Positions 47,292-58,519 of a DNA stretch of 64,000 nt are shown piece by piece. The notes under the pieces were generated by a model. That model did not search any database. It saw nothing but the letters and a program-made list of their open reading frames with translations, and was not told the DNA's origin. Source of the stretch: Gordionus sp. m RMFG-2023 (lineage: Eukaryota > Nematomorpha > Gordioida > Chordodea > Parachordodidae); NCBI RefSeq assembly GCF_954871325.1, contig NC_088775.1:22917561-22981560 (forward strand). Direction: 5' to 3'. The first letter of the stretch is position 1. Each line of letters starts with the position of its first letter. Both the position numbers and the translations under genes were made by a program.

Positions 47292-49269
47292 TAGGTCTGT
47301 GAAGTTGGCCCCACAATTTTTGATTTTCAATGGTTTATCAGTTGGTGTGATTAGTACCGATTTGTACCGTTTTCAGTTCGATTTATACCATCACCGTTTT
47401 CCAGCTATTGACCGTTGAAAACATGGTGCCAAAAATAAAAAACACTCAAAATTTATTTTTTTAAAAATTTTTTTAACATACAACGGTAGAGAATTTTTTT
47501 CTCTTCCTAATGATGCCTCAAATTAAGCTTTATCTTCATTATTTATTTCGGAAATCAAATTTTAAACCTTATATTATAGCGTGAAGTTAGCCCCCCCTAC
47601 CGATATTCAAAATTTGAGATTTTTTAAATTTTTAAAACGGGATTGATTTGTACCGTTTCAAACTCGATTTGTACTATTACCGTTTTCCAGCTATTGACCG
47701 TTAAAGATATGGCGCCAAAAATAAAAAACACTCAAAATTTATTTTTTTGGTAGATAATTTTTTTCTCTTCCTAATGATGCCTCAAATTAAGCTTATATCT
47801 TCATTATTTATTTCGGAAATCAAATTTTAAACCTTATATTATAGCGTGAAGTTAGCCCCCCGATATTCAAAATTTGAGATTTTTTAAATTTTTAAAACGG
47901 GATTGATTTGTACCGATTTGTACCGTTTCAAACTCGATTGGTACTATTACCGTTTTCCAGCTATTGACCGTTAAAGATATGGCGCCAAAAATAAAAAACA
48001 CTCAAAATTTATTGTTTTTTAAAATTTTTTAACGTACAACGGTAGAGAATTTTTTTCTCTTCCTAATGATGCCTAAAATTAAGCTTTATCTTCATTATTT
48101 ATTTAAAAAAATAAATTTTGAGTGTTTTTTATTTTTGGCGCCATATCTTTAACGGTCAATAGCTGGAAAACTGTAATAGTACAAATCGAGTTTGAAACGG
48201 TACAAATCAATCCCGTTTTAAAAATTTAAAAAATCTCAAATTTTGAATATCGGGGGGGGGGGGGGTTAACTTCACGCTATAATATAAGGTTTAAAATTTG
48301 ATTTCCTAAATAAATAATAAAGATAAAGCTTAATTTGAGGCATCATTAGGAAGAGAAAAGAATTCTCTACCGTTGTACGTTAAAAAAATTTTTTTAAAAA
48401 ATTAATTTTGAGTGTTTTTTATTTTTGGCGCCATATCTTTAACGGTCAATAGCTGGAAAACGGTAATAGTACAAATCGAGTTTGAAACGGTACAAATCAA
48501 TCCCGTTTTAAAAATTTAAAAATCTCAAATTTTGAATATCGGTAGGGGGGGGGTGCTAACTTCACGCTATAATATAAGGTTTTAAATTTGATTTCCGAAA
48601 TAAATAATGAAGATAAAGCTTGGCATCATTAGGAAGAGAAAAAAATTCTCTACCGTTGTACGTTAAAAAATTTTTTAAAAAAATAAATTTTGAGTGTTTT
48701 TTATTTTTGGCGCCATATCTTTAACGGTCAATAGCTGGAAAACGGTAATAGTACAAATCGAGTTTGAAACGGTACAAATCAATTCCGTTTTAAAAATTTA
48801 AAAAATCTCAAATTTTGAATATCGGTAGGGGGGGGCTAACTTCACGCTATAATATAAGGTTTAAAATTTGATTTCCGAAATAAATAATGAAGATAAAGCT
48901 TAATTTGAGGCATCATTAGGAAGAGAAAAAAATTCTCTACCTTTGTACGCTAAAAACTTTTTTAAAATAAATTTTGAGTGTTTTTTATTTTTGGTGCCAT
49001 ATTTTCAACGGTCAATAGCTGGAAAACGGTGATGGTACAAATCGAACTGAAAACGGTACAAATCATTCTCTATCGAGCTATTCACTTTTTATTTTTAAGT
49101 TCAAAAGTTGGGGGGGGGGCTGTCGTGAAGTTGCCCCCCCCCATTTTGTTCTTTGAATATCTCAAAAACGGTGATGGTACAAATCGAACTGAAAACGGTA
49201 TCGGGTACTAATCACACCAACTGATAAACCATTGAAAATCAAAAATTGTGGGGCCAACTTCACGGACCT
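47292..49269. mobile_element. Fold-back element with ~270-290-bp units and 9-bp TSD
   Basis: The ends are AGGTCTGTGAAGTTGGCCCC and, reversed, AGGTCCGTGAAGTTGGCCCC; the terminal inverted match continues for about 70 bp. An exact 9-bp duplication caaaaatat lies at 47283-47291 and 49270-49278. The interior consists of tandem units (gcgtgaagttagccccccc, tattgaccgttaaagatatg, tcttcctaatgatgcc) in one orientation to about 48100 and the other thereafter. There is no coding. The 9-bp duplication fits Mutator-like or Foldback-type elements. Confidence 0.93.
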
Positions 49270-49300
49270 CAAAAATATGGGTAGGTCTATAAGTCGTGAT

Positions 49301-50200
49301 TAGGCCTATTCAAAAACGAATTCTAATCGAATAATTTACTATTTGAATTCGTACGAATAATAAAATCTACTATTTGTATTCGATTCGAATTATTCGAATA
49401 TTTCGAACTAATTTTTTTAATAAAATAAATCATACTCAAATATATTGGCAAATTTTTTTATTACAAATTTGATTTTAAACAGAAAAAATTATAATAATAT
49501 GTAATCAATAATCAGATCATAAATAATATATATTCAAGTTACAAACAAAATTAAAATGTATATTATTAATTTATTTTATAATTTAAGCCAATTTTTAAGG
49601 CAAAGAGTTTTTCTTTTATTTTCTTCCTTATATGACATGCGGTTTTTTGACAATAAATTAGTTCCAACTGAGAAAAGCCTTTCACAAGCAGTTGATGTTC
49701 CTTGTATTTATCTTCAACATTAAGCATAATTTCATCAGAAGCATTCTCCTCTAACATAATTAGGTTAGCTAACAATAATTATTGTAGATGTAATATATTT
49801 TTATATACCTCTGGTTTGTTTAATTTTTAATATAATTTATTATGAGATTCAAAATAAACTTTTCGTGAGATTCAAAAAATGTGGCAAATAAAAATTTAAA
49901 TTTTCACTTCAGAAATTTTTAAATTTGTGCTAGAATCTTTATAAACACGAACATATCACCTGTCAGATTGGCTGGTCAACAAATAGAAATGACAAATGTT
50001 AGATTTATTAAACAATTTATTAAATATTACGAATAATTCGTTTTATTCGAATAATTCGTTTTATTCGAATAATTCGTTTTATTCGAATCGAATAAATGAT
50101 TATTCGTATTCAGATAAAACAAATAATTTATTATTCGTATTCATAATTATTCGATTAGATTCGAATTATTCGAAACGAATCGAATTATTTTTGAATAGTA
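49301..50200. mobile_element. 900-bp hAT, TSD gtcgtgat
   Basis: The ends are TAGGCCTATTCAAAAACG and, reversed, TACTATTCAAAAATAATTCG. Exact gtcgtgat copies lie at 49293-49300 and 50201-50208. TTCGAAT/ATTCGAATAATTCG motifs are packed near both ends. A minus-strand relic at 49566-49775 (KGFSQLELIYCQKTACHI, EKLFALKIGLNYK) corresponds to the hAT dimerisation tail. Confidence 0.92.
49566..49775 (-). pseudogene. hAT transposase C-terminal relic
   Basis: A 69-residue frame whose second half fits the end of the hAT dimerisation domain: the usual ERLFS.GT.LLS.KR appears here as KGFSQLELIYCQKTAC, and EKLFFLK..LNYK appears as EKLFALKIGLNYK. The rest of the transposase is deleted. Non-functional. Confidence 0.65.
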
Positions 50201-50214
50201 GTCGTGATACGAAA

Positions 50215-52969
50215 CGGTATGACTAAATAATGTCTTGCTATACTGTGTTGCTAAACTGTCTTGCTAAAAAGCAATTAATCATAATCAATCATAATTTGAT
50301 GATATAATATCTTATATAGGTTTATTATTCATCCTAGTATACTTACAAAGGCAATTATTATTAAAAACATATGGGCCTAATATATTATTTTTATCTAAGA
50401 AATAAATATATTTTTTTAAACTGGATTTGACACTACTCCAAGCACCACAATCATCAACATATGCATTGCGATATCCAATATTTTTTATATTATTAGTATT
50501 ATTAATTATATAATATTTATTATTTTTGATACCTATTGGTATAGAATTTAAAATATTTTTAGGATCTAGTAAAAGCTGTATTACCTGTGTAGTCTCGATA
50601 AATGAATTTTTTAAGATGATATAAAAATTAATTAGGATAATGTCACGTTATTTTTCACGTATAAACCAAAAATGAAGAATTTTCCATGTATAACGCCAGC
50701 AAGACAGTATTTAGTCATTGGGCCGGTTTCAAATCGGTTTTCTCTCAAATCACGATATTTTCAAAATATTTTTTGGGATAATGATTTACACGTATATATA
50801 GATATTTAGACCAAAAATGAACATTTTCCAAATAATATTACTACCAAATTTGGTAGATCGAATATTTAGTAAGTGGTAGGTTTTGAGCTCGCCATTCGGT
50901 CAAATCATAATATTTTCAAATAATTATTTAGGATAATGCTTAACACGTTATTGTTCACGAATAAAGCAAAAATGAAGAATATTCTATGTATAACGCCAGC
51001 AAGACAGTATTTCGGTTTCAAATCGGTTATCGGTCAAATCAAGATATTTTTTAAATATTTTTTGGGATAATGATTTACACGTATATACAGATATTTAAAC
51101 CAAAAATGAATATTTTCCAAATAATATTACTACCAAATTTGGTAGATCGAATATTTAGTAAGTCGTCGGTTTTGAGCTCGCCATTCGGTCAAATCTTAAT
51201 ATTTTCAAAATATTAATTAGGATAATGCTTTCCACGTTATTGTTCACATATAAACCAAAAATAAAGAATTTTCCATGTATAACGTCAGCAAGACAGTATT
51301 TAGTCATTGGGCCGGTTTCATATCGGTTTTCTGTCAAATCACGATATTTAAAAATATTTTTTGGGATAATGATTTGCACGTATTTATAGATAAATAAACT
51401 AAAAATGATTATATTCCAAATAATATTAACACCAAATTTGGTCGATCGAATATTTAGTAATTGGTCGGTTTTAAGCTCGACATTCGGTCAAATCATAATA
51501 ATATCAAAAAATTAATTAGGATAATGCTTAACGCGTTATTGTTCACTTATTAACCAAAAATGAATAATTTTCTATGTATAACGACAGCAAGACAGTATTT
51601 CGGTTTCAAATCGGTTATCGGTCAAATCACGATATTTTTAAAATATTTTTTAGGATAATGATTTGCACGTATTTATAGATTAATTAACCAAAAATGAACA
51701 TTTTCCAAATAATATTACTACCAAATTTGGTTGATCGAATATTTAGTAAGTGGTCGGGTTTGAGCTCGCCATTCGGTCAAATCTTAATATTTTTAAAAAA
51801 TTAATTAGGATAATGCTTAACACGTTATTGTTCATGTATAAACCAAAAATGAAGAATTTTCCATGTATAACGCCAGCAAGACAGTATTTAGTCATTGGGC
51901 CGGTTTCAAATCGGTTTTCTGTCAAATCACGATATTTTTAAAATATTTTTTGGGGTAATGATTTACACGTATATATAGATATTTAATCCAAAAATGAACA
52001 TTTTCCAAATAATATTACTACCAAATTTGGTAGATCGAATATTTAGTAAGTGGTCGTTTTTGAGCTCGCCATTCGGTCAAATCATAATATTTTCAAAAAA
52101 TTATTTAGGATAATGCTTAACACGTTATTGTTCACATATAAACCAAATATAAAGAATTTTCCATGTATAACGCCAGCAAGACAGTATTTAGTCATTGGGC
52201 CGGTTTCAAATCGGTTTTCTGTCAAATCACGATATTTTTAAAATATTTTTTGGGATAATGATTTGCACGTATTAATAGATAAATAAACCAAAAATGATTA
52301 TTTTCCAAATAATATTAACACCAAATTTGGTCGATCGAATATTTAGTAATTGGTCGGTTTTAAGCTCGACATTCGGTCAAATCATAATATATTCAAAATA
52401 TTTTTTAGGATAATGTTTAACACCTAAATATACACGTATAAACCAAAAATGAAGAGATTTTTATCAATAACGCCAGCAATATGTTCCTTACAAATTTTCT
52501 ATTATTTTTTTCTAAAACTACTCATTAATTAGATGTCAAAGAAACCCACATTTTTAATTTTTTTTTAGATTTTTTACATGTATTTACACCCAAATACAAA
52601 AAATGCGCTATCCAATATTTATTCTGGTTTCCTAAGAATATATTTTCATATTTATGTATTTAACGCCCTCTTATGGACATAAATTTGTAAAATTTTGTAA
52701 TTGAAAAATAAAATTTAAGTTGTAATAAGCTAGTAAATATATATTTTTTTTTTCCAATAATATAAGTAAAAATAGAATTATAAATTATTTGATATTTAAT
52801 ATCAATTTTATAATTAATTAAAAATTGATTTATGTAAAATAAAAAAAATGTTTTTGAAATTTTTTTTTAAAAGAAATTATATCATCAAATTATGATTGAT
52901 TATGATTAATTGCTTTTTAGCAAGACAGTTTAGCAAGTCAGTTTAGCAAGACAGTATTTAGTCATACCC
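50215..52969. mobile_element. Array-bearing element with 9-bp TSD gatacgaaa
   Basis: Long inverted ends (GGGTATGACTAAATACTGTC on the reversed right side, CGGTATGACTAAATAATGTC on the left) match for more than 80 bp. Exact gatacgaaa copies lie at 50206-50214 and 52970-52978. The interior is a ~300-bp tandem array with no coding. The end motif gcaagacagtatttagtca recurs inside the array units. The duplication length suggests a Mutator-like mover. Confidence 0.92.
50640..52490. repeat. ~300-bp tandem array, six full units plus partials
   Basis: The phrase gccagcaagacagtattt occurs near 50697, 50997, 51587, 51875 and 52175, with a variant near 51288. Each unit also has aaatttggtagatcgaatat, gagctcgccattcggtcaa and two gataatg...cacgt segments, so a ~150-bp half-unit structure is visible. 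Small frames (for example 51155-51379 and 51743-51925) are repeat artefacts. Confidence 0.9.
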
Positions 52970-53430
52970 GATACGAAAGGCTAAAAAATAATATTAAAAA
53001 TAAAAAATAACAAAGAAATTGATTAATGAGAATTTTGATTGATTTATTGCTCGGGAAAAATATTACATAAAATAACATTACATTATAATATATTAAAAAA
53101 TTGGAAATTTTAAGATCTTTTCACTTTTTTTATTAATTCTTTGTAATAGTTTGCGGTTTTATTTAATTTTATTATATTAATTTTTAAATTAAATTTTTGA
53201 TTAAATTATATTTCGTTATGATTTTATATGAATGCAATTTTAAAAAAATGGAATTTTTAAGTTTTACTGAATTAGGAAGTAATTAACAAATATAAAATTA
53301 TTTTTAACACCTTTTATAATATTTTTATTTTTCAATCAAAGTGTAAAGAAAAATACATGATATATGAAAACTGTAAAATCATGAGGCATCCGAAATTTAG
53401 TAATAAAAATATTAATGTACAATCAATGAG

Positions 53431-54385
53431 TTATTTTGGAAAATTTTTAGTCTCCTTGTCAATTATTTCTAATTTAGCGTCTTCGCTTTTGATTGGGATT
53501 TTAGCATCTTTATTTTCGTCTTTTTTAAATTCTTTTTTTTCTTCATCCCTGTTGGTTATTTGATTATTGATGAGGTTATTTAAAGCAAGTATGGATCGGA
53601 TCATGGACGCCAAATAAATAAAGAGCTGGTCATTTGTTTTAACAACATTCGATTTAACAAACTCCGGCAAACCTATATCTGGTAGTAGGTTAAGGATGTC
53701 TTGTAGAAAATTTATTACCTGATGATTTACCATTACCTTCCGATACTTGCTTTATATAATAACTGATTGTCTTTAATTTTTCCTCAAGTCCATTCATTCC
53801 TAAATATTGGTAGGTTATTCTTTAGGATAAATTGCCTAGGGTTGTTTCTTTAATATCTCTTAGTAAATATTCAACACCAACTTCTTCAGTACTAATCTCA
53901 CTAGGAACATGTTCAAATGTTTTTGTTGTAGGGGTACCATCATTATGTATTTCTTCAACCATTACATATGCTTCAGTTGGTAGGCCTAAATCTTTGGGTT
54001 TGGCAACTATAATGACCAAAACTGTATTATTGGAAATTTTTTTATTCAATTCGTTTATTTTAATAGAATTAGGATGAATTAGGTCTTGTATGATACCAGC
54101 CATATATTTTTTCTTTTCAATTCACCTTTTTAAACATTCCATACATCGATTCTAAAATACTCATGGTCTCAAAACCATACTGCGTTATCTTTTCTGCAAA
54201 ACTATTGGTTACATCTAAAATATTTTTGCGCAAGGATCCTAATAAGACACCTATAATCCTTTTTTGATTGCTTATTTTAACAATTCTGTTAAAATGGTCA
54301 ACAACACTTAATAACACTAAAGGATGAATAACAACTCTTTCTAAGTGGCTTTCTAAATTTATAGACATAAGTTCTTCAGAAATGA
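53431..54385 (-). pseudogene. PSMD7: PSMD7 (Rpn8) proteasome-lid subunit, intronless pseudogene
   Basis: Minus-strand pieces in order match 26S proteasome regulatory subunit Rpn8. They are [20 protein letters not shown] and [20 protein letters not shown] (MPN domain start), [69 protein letters not shown] and [14 protein letters not shown]. The C-terminal part has [20 protein letters not shown] and [20 protein letters not shown]. No introns separate the pieces, but frames change near 54110 and 53735 and a stop follows GNLS. It is therefore most likely a retrocopy. The usual N-terminus is replaced: the first codons of the open frame (to about 54390) derive from the neighbouring array. Human/insect proteins are a little over 300 residues and most of that is covered. 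Confidence 0.9.
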
Positions 54386-54388
54386 AAA

Positions 54389-54965
54389 ATATTTTTTTGC
54401 TCGCGAAAACATTCATAGCGAAAAGGCTAACATTTTTAAGGTAATTTCAAATATTTTAATATTTTTGAACTCAGAATCATATTCTCTATCCAAAAATGCT
54501 TATGTATTTTTTTACGTTTACGGTTCGAAAAATTTTTTTTTTGTCGCCAAAACTATCAGAAGGAAAAGGCTAACATTTTAAACGTAATTTTAATTATTTT
54601 TATATCACTGAACTCAGAATTAAATTCTTAAAAATATTTGAAATTATGTTTAAAATGTTAGCCTTATTCCTGTGATAGTTTTCGCGACAAAAAAAAATAC
54701 ATCTAAGCATTTTTGAATAGAGATTTTAATTCTGAGTACAATGATATAAAAATTTTTGAAATTACGTTTAAAATGTTAGCCTTTTTCCTTTGAATGTTTT
54801 CGCGACAAAAAAAAATATTTTTGAACCGAAAACGTAAAAAAATACATCTAAGCGTATTTAGAGAGAGAATTTAATTCTGAGTTCAATGATATAAAAATAT
54901 TTAAATTACGTTTAAAGTGTTAGCCTTTTTCCTCTGATAGTTTTGGCGACAAAAAAATATTTACC
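54389..54965. repeat. Palindromic ~120-145-bp array beside the PSMD7 copy
   Basis: Units with aaaaggctaacatttt on the left (about 54421, 54565) appear reversed as aaaatgttagccttttcc on the right (about 54657, 54773, 54918); the centre is about 54620. Each carries ttttcgcgac and tctgagttcaatgata. No coding. Confidence 0.82.
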
Positions 54966-55435
54966 ATTTGTCACAACGACAGGTTTGTCATTGTGCATCA
55001 AAACCTAAATATAAAAATAGAAAACAAATATATATATATAAAGGAAATTAATAATAATTAGGAATCACGAAATCATAAAATCAACTTTAATTCTTTATTC
55101 AAAATTATAATAGTAAAAATCATAAAAAAAATAAAATAAAATATAATTAAAAAAGTTAATAATTTAAAAAAACATCAAAGATTATTTGTATCGTAAAAAT
55201 TTGCCTTTTTATACTCTTTTCAATCTTATAACTAATCATATTCAAATATAATCTTTTTATCACGCGTTATAACAATAAATCCACAAGAATTCTTTATGCA
55301 AAAAAGTACAACAAAATCCAAAAGAAATCTTTATGCAAATTAAATTTAACATTTACAGCACCATTTAATTTATATATTTTAATTATTCTTAATTCAGTAC
55401 TTACAATATCTTTATACTTACTATCAATTTAATTT
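54966..55435. other. No gene seen
   Basis: AT-rich interior of the long-inverted-repeat element; only a short tgtcacaacgacaggtttg stretch near 54968 stands out. Confidence 0.5.
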
Positions 55436-55439
55436 TGAA

Positions 55440-55771
55440 AAAAAACTTAAAAATTCAAATATTCCATTTTTTTAAAAATTGCATTCATATAAAATCATAA
55501 CGAAATATAATTTAATCAAAAATTTAATTTAAAAATTAATATATAAAATGAAATTAAAACCGCAAATTATTACAAAGAAATTAATAAAAAAACTGAAAAT
55601 CTGAACATTTCCAATTTTTTAATATATTATAATGTAATGATTAAATTTAATATTTTTTTCATAAAGAAAGCAATAAATCAACCAAAATTCTCATTAATCA
55701 TTTTCTTTGTTATTTTTTATTTTCAATATTATTTTTTAGCCTTTCGTATCATGCAGCCTTCTTATAGACCT
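55440..55771. repeat. Right long inverted repeat of the 49283-55771 element
   Basis: The reverse complement matches 52970-53300 (for example gatacgaaaggctaaaaaat, acaaagaaa.tgattaatga, attatatttcgttatgattt), with perhaps 10-15 percent divergence by eye. Confidence 0.85.
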
Positions 55772-56085
55772 TGCGCAAAATTATACATAAAAAAAATAAA
55801 TAATAATATTAATTTCCTGAAAAGGAAAATAATATTTGTTTATAATAGCCCCTAAAATTTTGTAAGAAAGTATTTAAATAAAATGTTAGTGTATTTGTTT
55901 AAATGGATTCTAATTATTTTATAATTGGGTGCTAATTTTATAAAAATAGGGTACTAGGCCAATTTTAAAAATTTTTTCTATTTTTTGAAAAAGGGGGTGT
56001 TTTAGCACACAAACACCTAACTAGTGAAGCACCTACATTAGGAACATGATGAAAATATTTAAATATAATATAGAATATAAACAGA
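55772..56085. other. No gene seen
   Basis: Short AT-rich spacer between two long-inverted-repeat elements. Confidence 0.5.
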
Positions 56086-56092
56086 TCGATGG

Positions 56093-56660
56093 GTCTATTT
56101 ATTGCTCGGCTAGGAAATATCGCTCGGCTAACCACATAATAAATCATTTTATTACTAAATATCACTCAGCTGAGAAATGTCGCTCGGCTAACCACATAAT
56201 AAATCATTTATTACTAAATATCGCTCGGCTGAGAAATGTCGCTCGGCTAACCACATAATAAATCATTTATTACTAAATATCGCTCGGCTAAAAAATGTCG
56301 CTCGGCTAACCACATAATAAATCATTTATTACTAAATATCGCTTGGCTGAGAAATGTGGCTTGGCTAACCACATAATAAATCATTTATTTCTAAATATCG
56401 CTCGGCTAAAAAATGTCGCTCGGCTAACCACATAATAAATCATTTATTACTAAATATCGCTTGGCTGAGAAATGTGGCTTGGATAACCACATAATAAATC
56501 ATTTATTTCTAAATATCGCTCGGCTAAAAAATGTCGCTCGGCTAACCACATAATAAATCATTTATTACTAAATATCGCTTGGCTGAGAAATGTCTTTCGA
56601 GACTAATGACATAATAAATCATTTATTACTAAATATGGCTCGGCTGAGATATATAGCTTC
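56093..56660 (+). repeat. ~59-bp tandem array (CGCTCGGCTAACCACATAAT)
   Basis: About nine units of ~59 bp alternate two CGCTCGGCTA boxes with an aaatcatttattactaaat spacer. Some units carry matching changes (gcttggctgagaaatgtggc), which shows unit-to-unit copying. The mirrored arm at about 61690-61790 has only about two. Confidence 0.9.
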
Positions 56661-56984
56661 GATATAAATAAAGCTATAAATAATCCTTTATTTATATATT
56701 ATATTTACAATAATATTCTAAGCTTTCATTTTCTTAATATTAATTGAGAAATACTAATTTTTATAAATAAAATAAGTGTTTGGACAGGTATAAAAAATTT
56801 TCTATTAGATATTTTAGCTTCAATACTTTTATAAAATTAAATATAATCATAATAAATTTTTTTTATAAAGGTAAAAGAAATAATAATCTATCCGCTAGAT
56901 GGCGTCAATATTATTATATTTACCAAAAATATAAAAATAATGAATGCTTTTAATAAATTTTTCTTAATGAGATAAATTCTAAAT

Positions 56985-58383
56985 ACTAATACAAATATTA
57001 AAATTTCATTGAAATTTTATAATATTTTCAAAATTCCATAATAAATGTTAAATAACTTATTCATTTATGCCAATTTTAAAATTTTTTTAAATTTATTCTC
57101 AAAGATTCCTTTTTTTAAATTAAACGAAAATTATTTTTAAAAAAAGTTTGGACCCTGAACCTAAATTTTAAAATAGGTTTTTCCGCGAAATCAAGTTGTT
57201 TTTAAATAAAAAAAATAATAAAAATTGATTTCAGGAAATAAGGCTAATTTTCGGAATGAGATATATTATTTTCAGAAAAACTTAATAAAATATATCAATT
57301 AAAATAACAGAGATAAATAATTTTCAGAAACTTAAAATAAAATATATCAATTGAAATAACAGTGACAGATGCGTCAAACAAGTTTATTTCAAAATAAAAT
57401 CATTAATGACATATCACCAATTTTTTTCGAATTCAGATTCAATGGAGGATGCTTTATTAAGGTTAATATTCATTTACTCTTCAGATTTTTTTTCACTATG
57501 TGATTTATAAATTTTATTATGGTTTCTATTTTTCATTCAAATAATATAGTTTGTTAAAGGGCTTTGAACCCTCCTAAAAAAGTGTTCGAGTTTAGGTTGC
57601 AAAAAATTTCTGAAGTTCGGATTCAGGTTAGGTGCCCAGAAAAATAAAGACTTGTAAAATTTAGTTAAAATAACATACATAATTTTATTTTAATTAATCT
57701 TATATTTAGTTTTAGAATTCACCATAAAAATATTTATCATTCGGAGTTTTGGTGATCATCATTTAAAAAAAATAGAACTATATATTACATTCTAGGGCGA
57801 TAATTTAATAAAATTGGACATTGTTTACTCTATATCTTATAAATATAAACCTTTATCTACTATTTATGTATAAATAAGAAATAATTTAAGAATTTTAAAA
57901 AATCTGAGCTTTTTTCTAAATTTTAAGAGCGGGCAATAATGAATATTCTGATTAAAACGCTTATTTATAAACAGATTTTTATTACATTATCTTAAAATTA
58001 TGACAATGTAAATATAGGCATCGGGGATGTTTGGGGTAATGTCGGATTAGATTGGTGAAATAATTGTGAATTGGTGTAGCCCTACTATTAAAAATTTTTT
58101 AAAATGGCATAAATAACTTAGAATTTATTAACATTTCATTAATTGGAAATTTGAAAATATTATAAAATCCCTTAAATTATTAATATTTGTATTTACAATT
58201 ATACAAATATCTTAAAATATGATTTTAAACAATACACTCGATTGAACCCGGGTTCAAATAAAATTTCCCGATTCTTTTCGGGGTTTTTAAAATTTTTTAA
58301 ACGGGCTTCAGGTTTGGTTCATTAGATTTTATTCTAAAAACCCGGGTTTTACTATCTGGGTTCGGGTTCAATTCGAATCCCTG
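56985..58383. mobile_element. Fragment pair of the CAGGGATTCGAA hAT family, inverted
   Basis: The right part, read in reverse from 58383, is CAGGGATTCGAATTGAACCC followed by the same subterminal order as the left end of the hAT at 34594. The left part (about 56985-57120) matches the same family in plus orientation (ttcatttatgcca and flanks). The pair therefore looks like an inverted, non-coding derivative; no flanking duplication was recognised. Confidence 0.6.
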
Positions 58384-58519
58384 GATTTAGAGTTATCATC
58401 AATCTTTTTATTTACTCAAGATTCTAGAATAGAAATTATTTTTTTCTTTTTTTGCAGATTAAAAAGGGATCCAGCTATGGCCTTAAGAGAAAAAAAATAA
58501 ATTAAGAGAGCCCCAACCA

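Larger units (their letters stand above)
49283..55771. mobile_element. Long-inverted-repeat element enclosing a PSMD7 copy
   Basis: The left terminus reads AGGTCTATAAG (49283) and the right, reversed, AGGTCTATAAG. After taking out the two insertions at 49301-50200 and 50215-52969, the left arm continues gatacgaaaggctaaaaaat and matches the reversed right arm (55440-55771) for more than 300 bp. Between the arms lie a PSMD7 pseudogene and a palindromic array. Long inverted repeats suggest a Mutator-like element. No flanking duplication could be identified and no transposase is present, so this is inferred. Confidence 0.7.

Noticed and set aside
49996-50226. Frame with NSFYSN repeats
   Set aside because: Encoded by the 21-bp aattcgttttattcgaata tandem motif at the hAT end.
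51155-52241. Repeated 60-74-residue frames on both strands
   Set aside because: Copies of the same ~300-bp satellite unit; no coding signature.
53431-54385. Functional PSMD7 gene
   Set aside because: Frame changes, a premature stop, missing N-terminus and location inside a transposon argue for a pseudogene.
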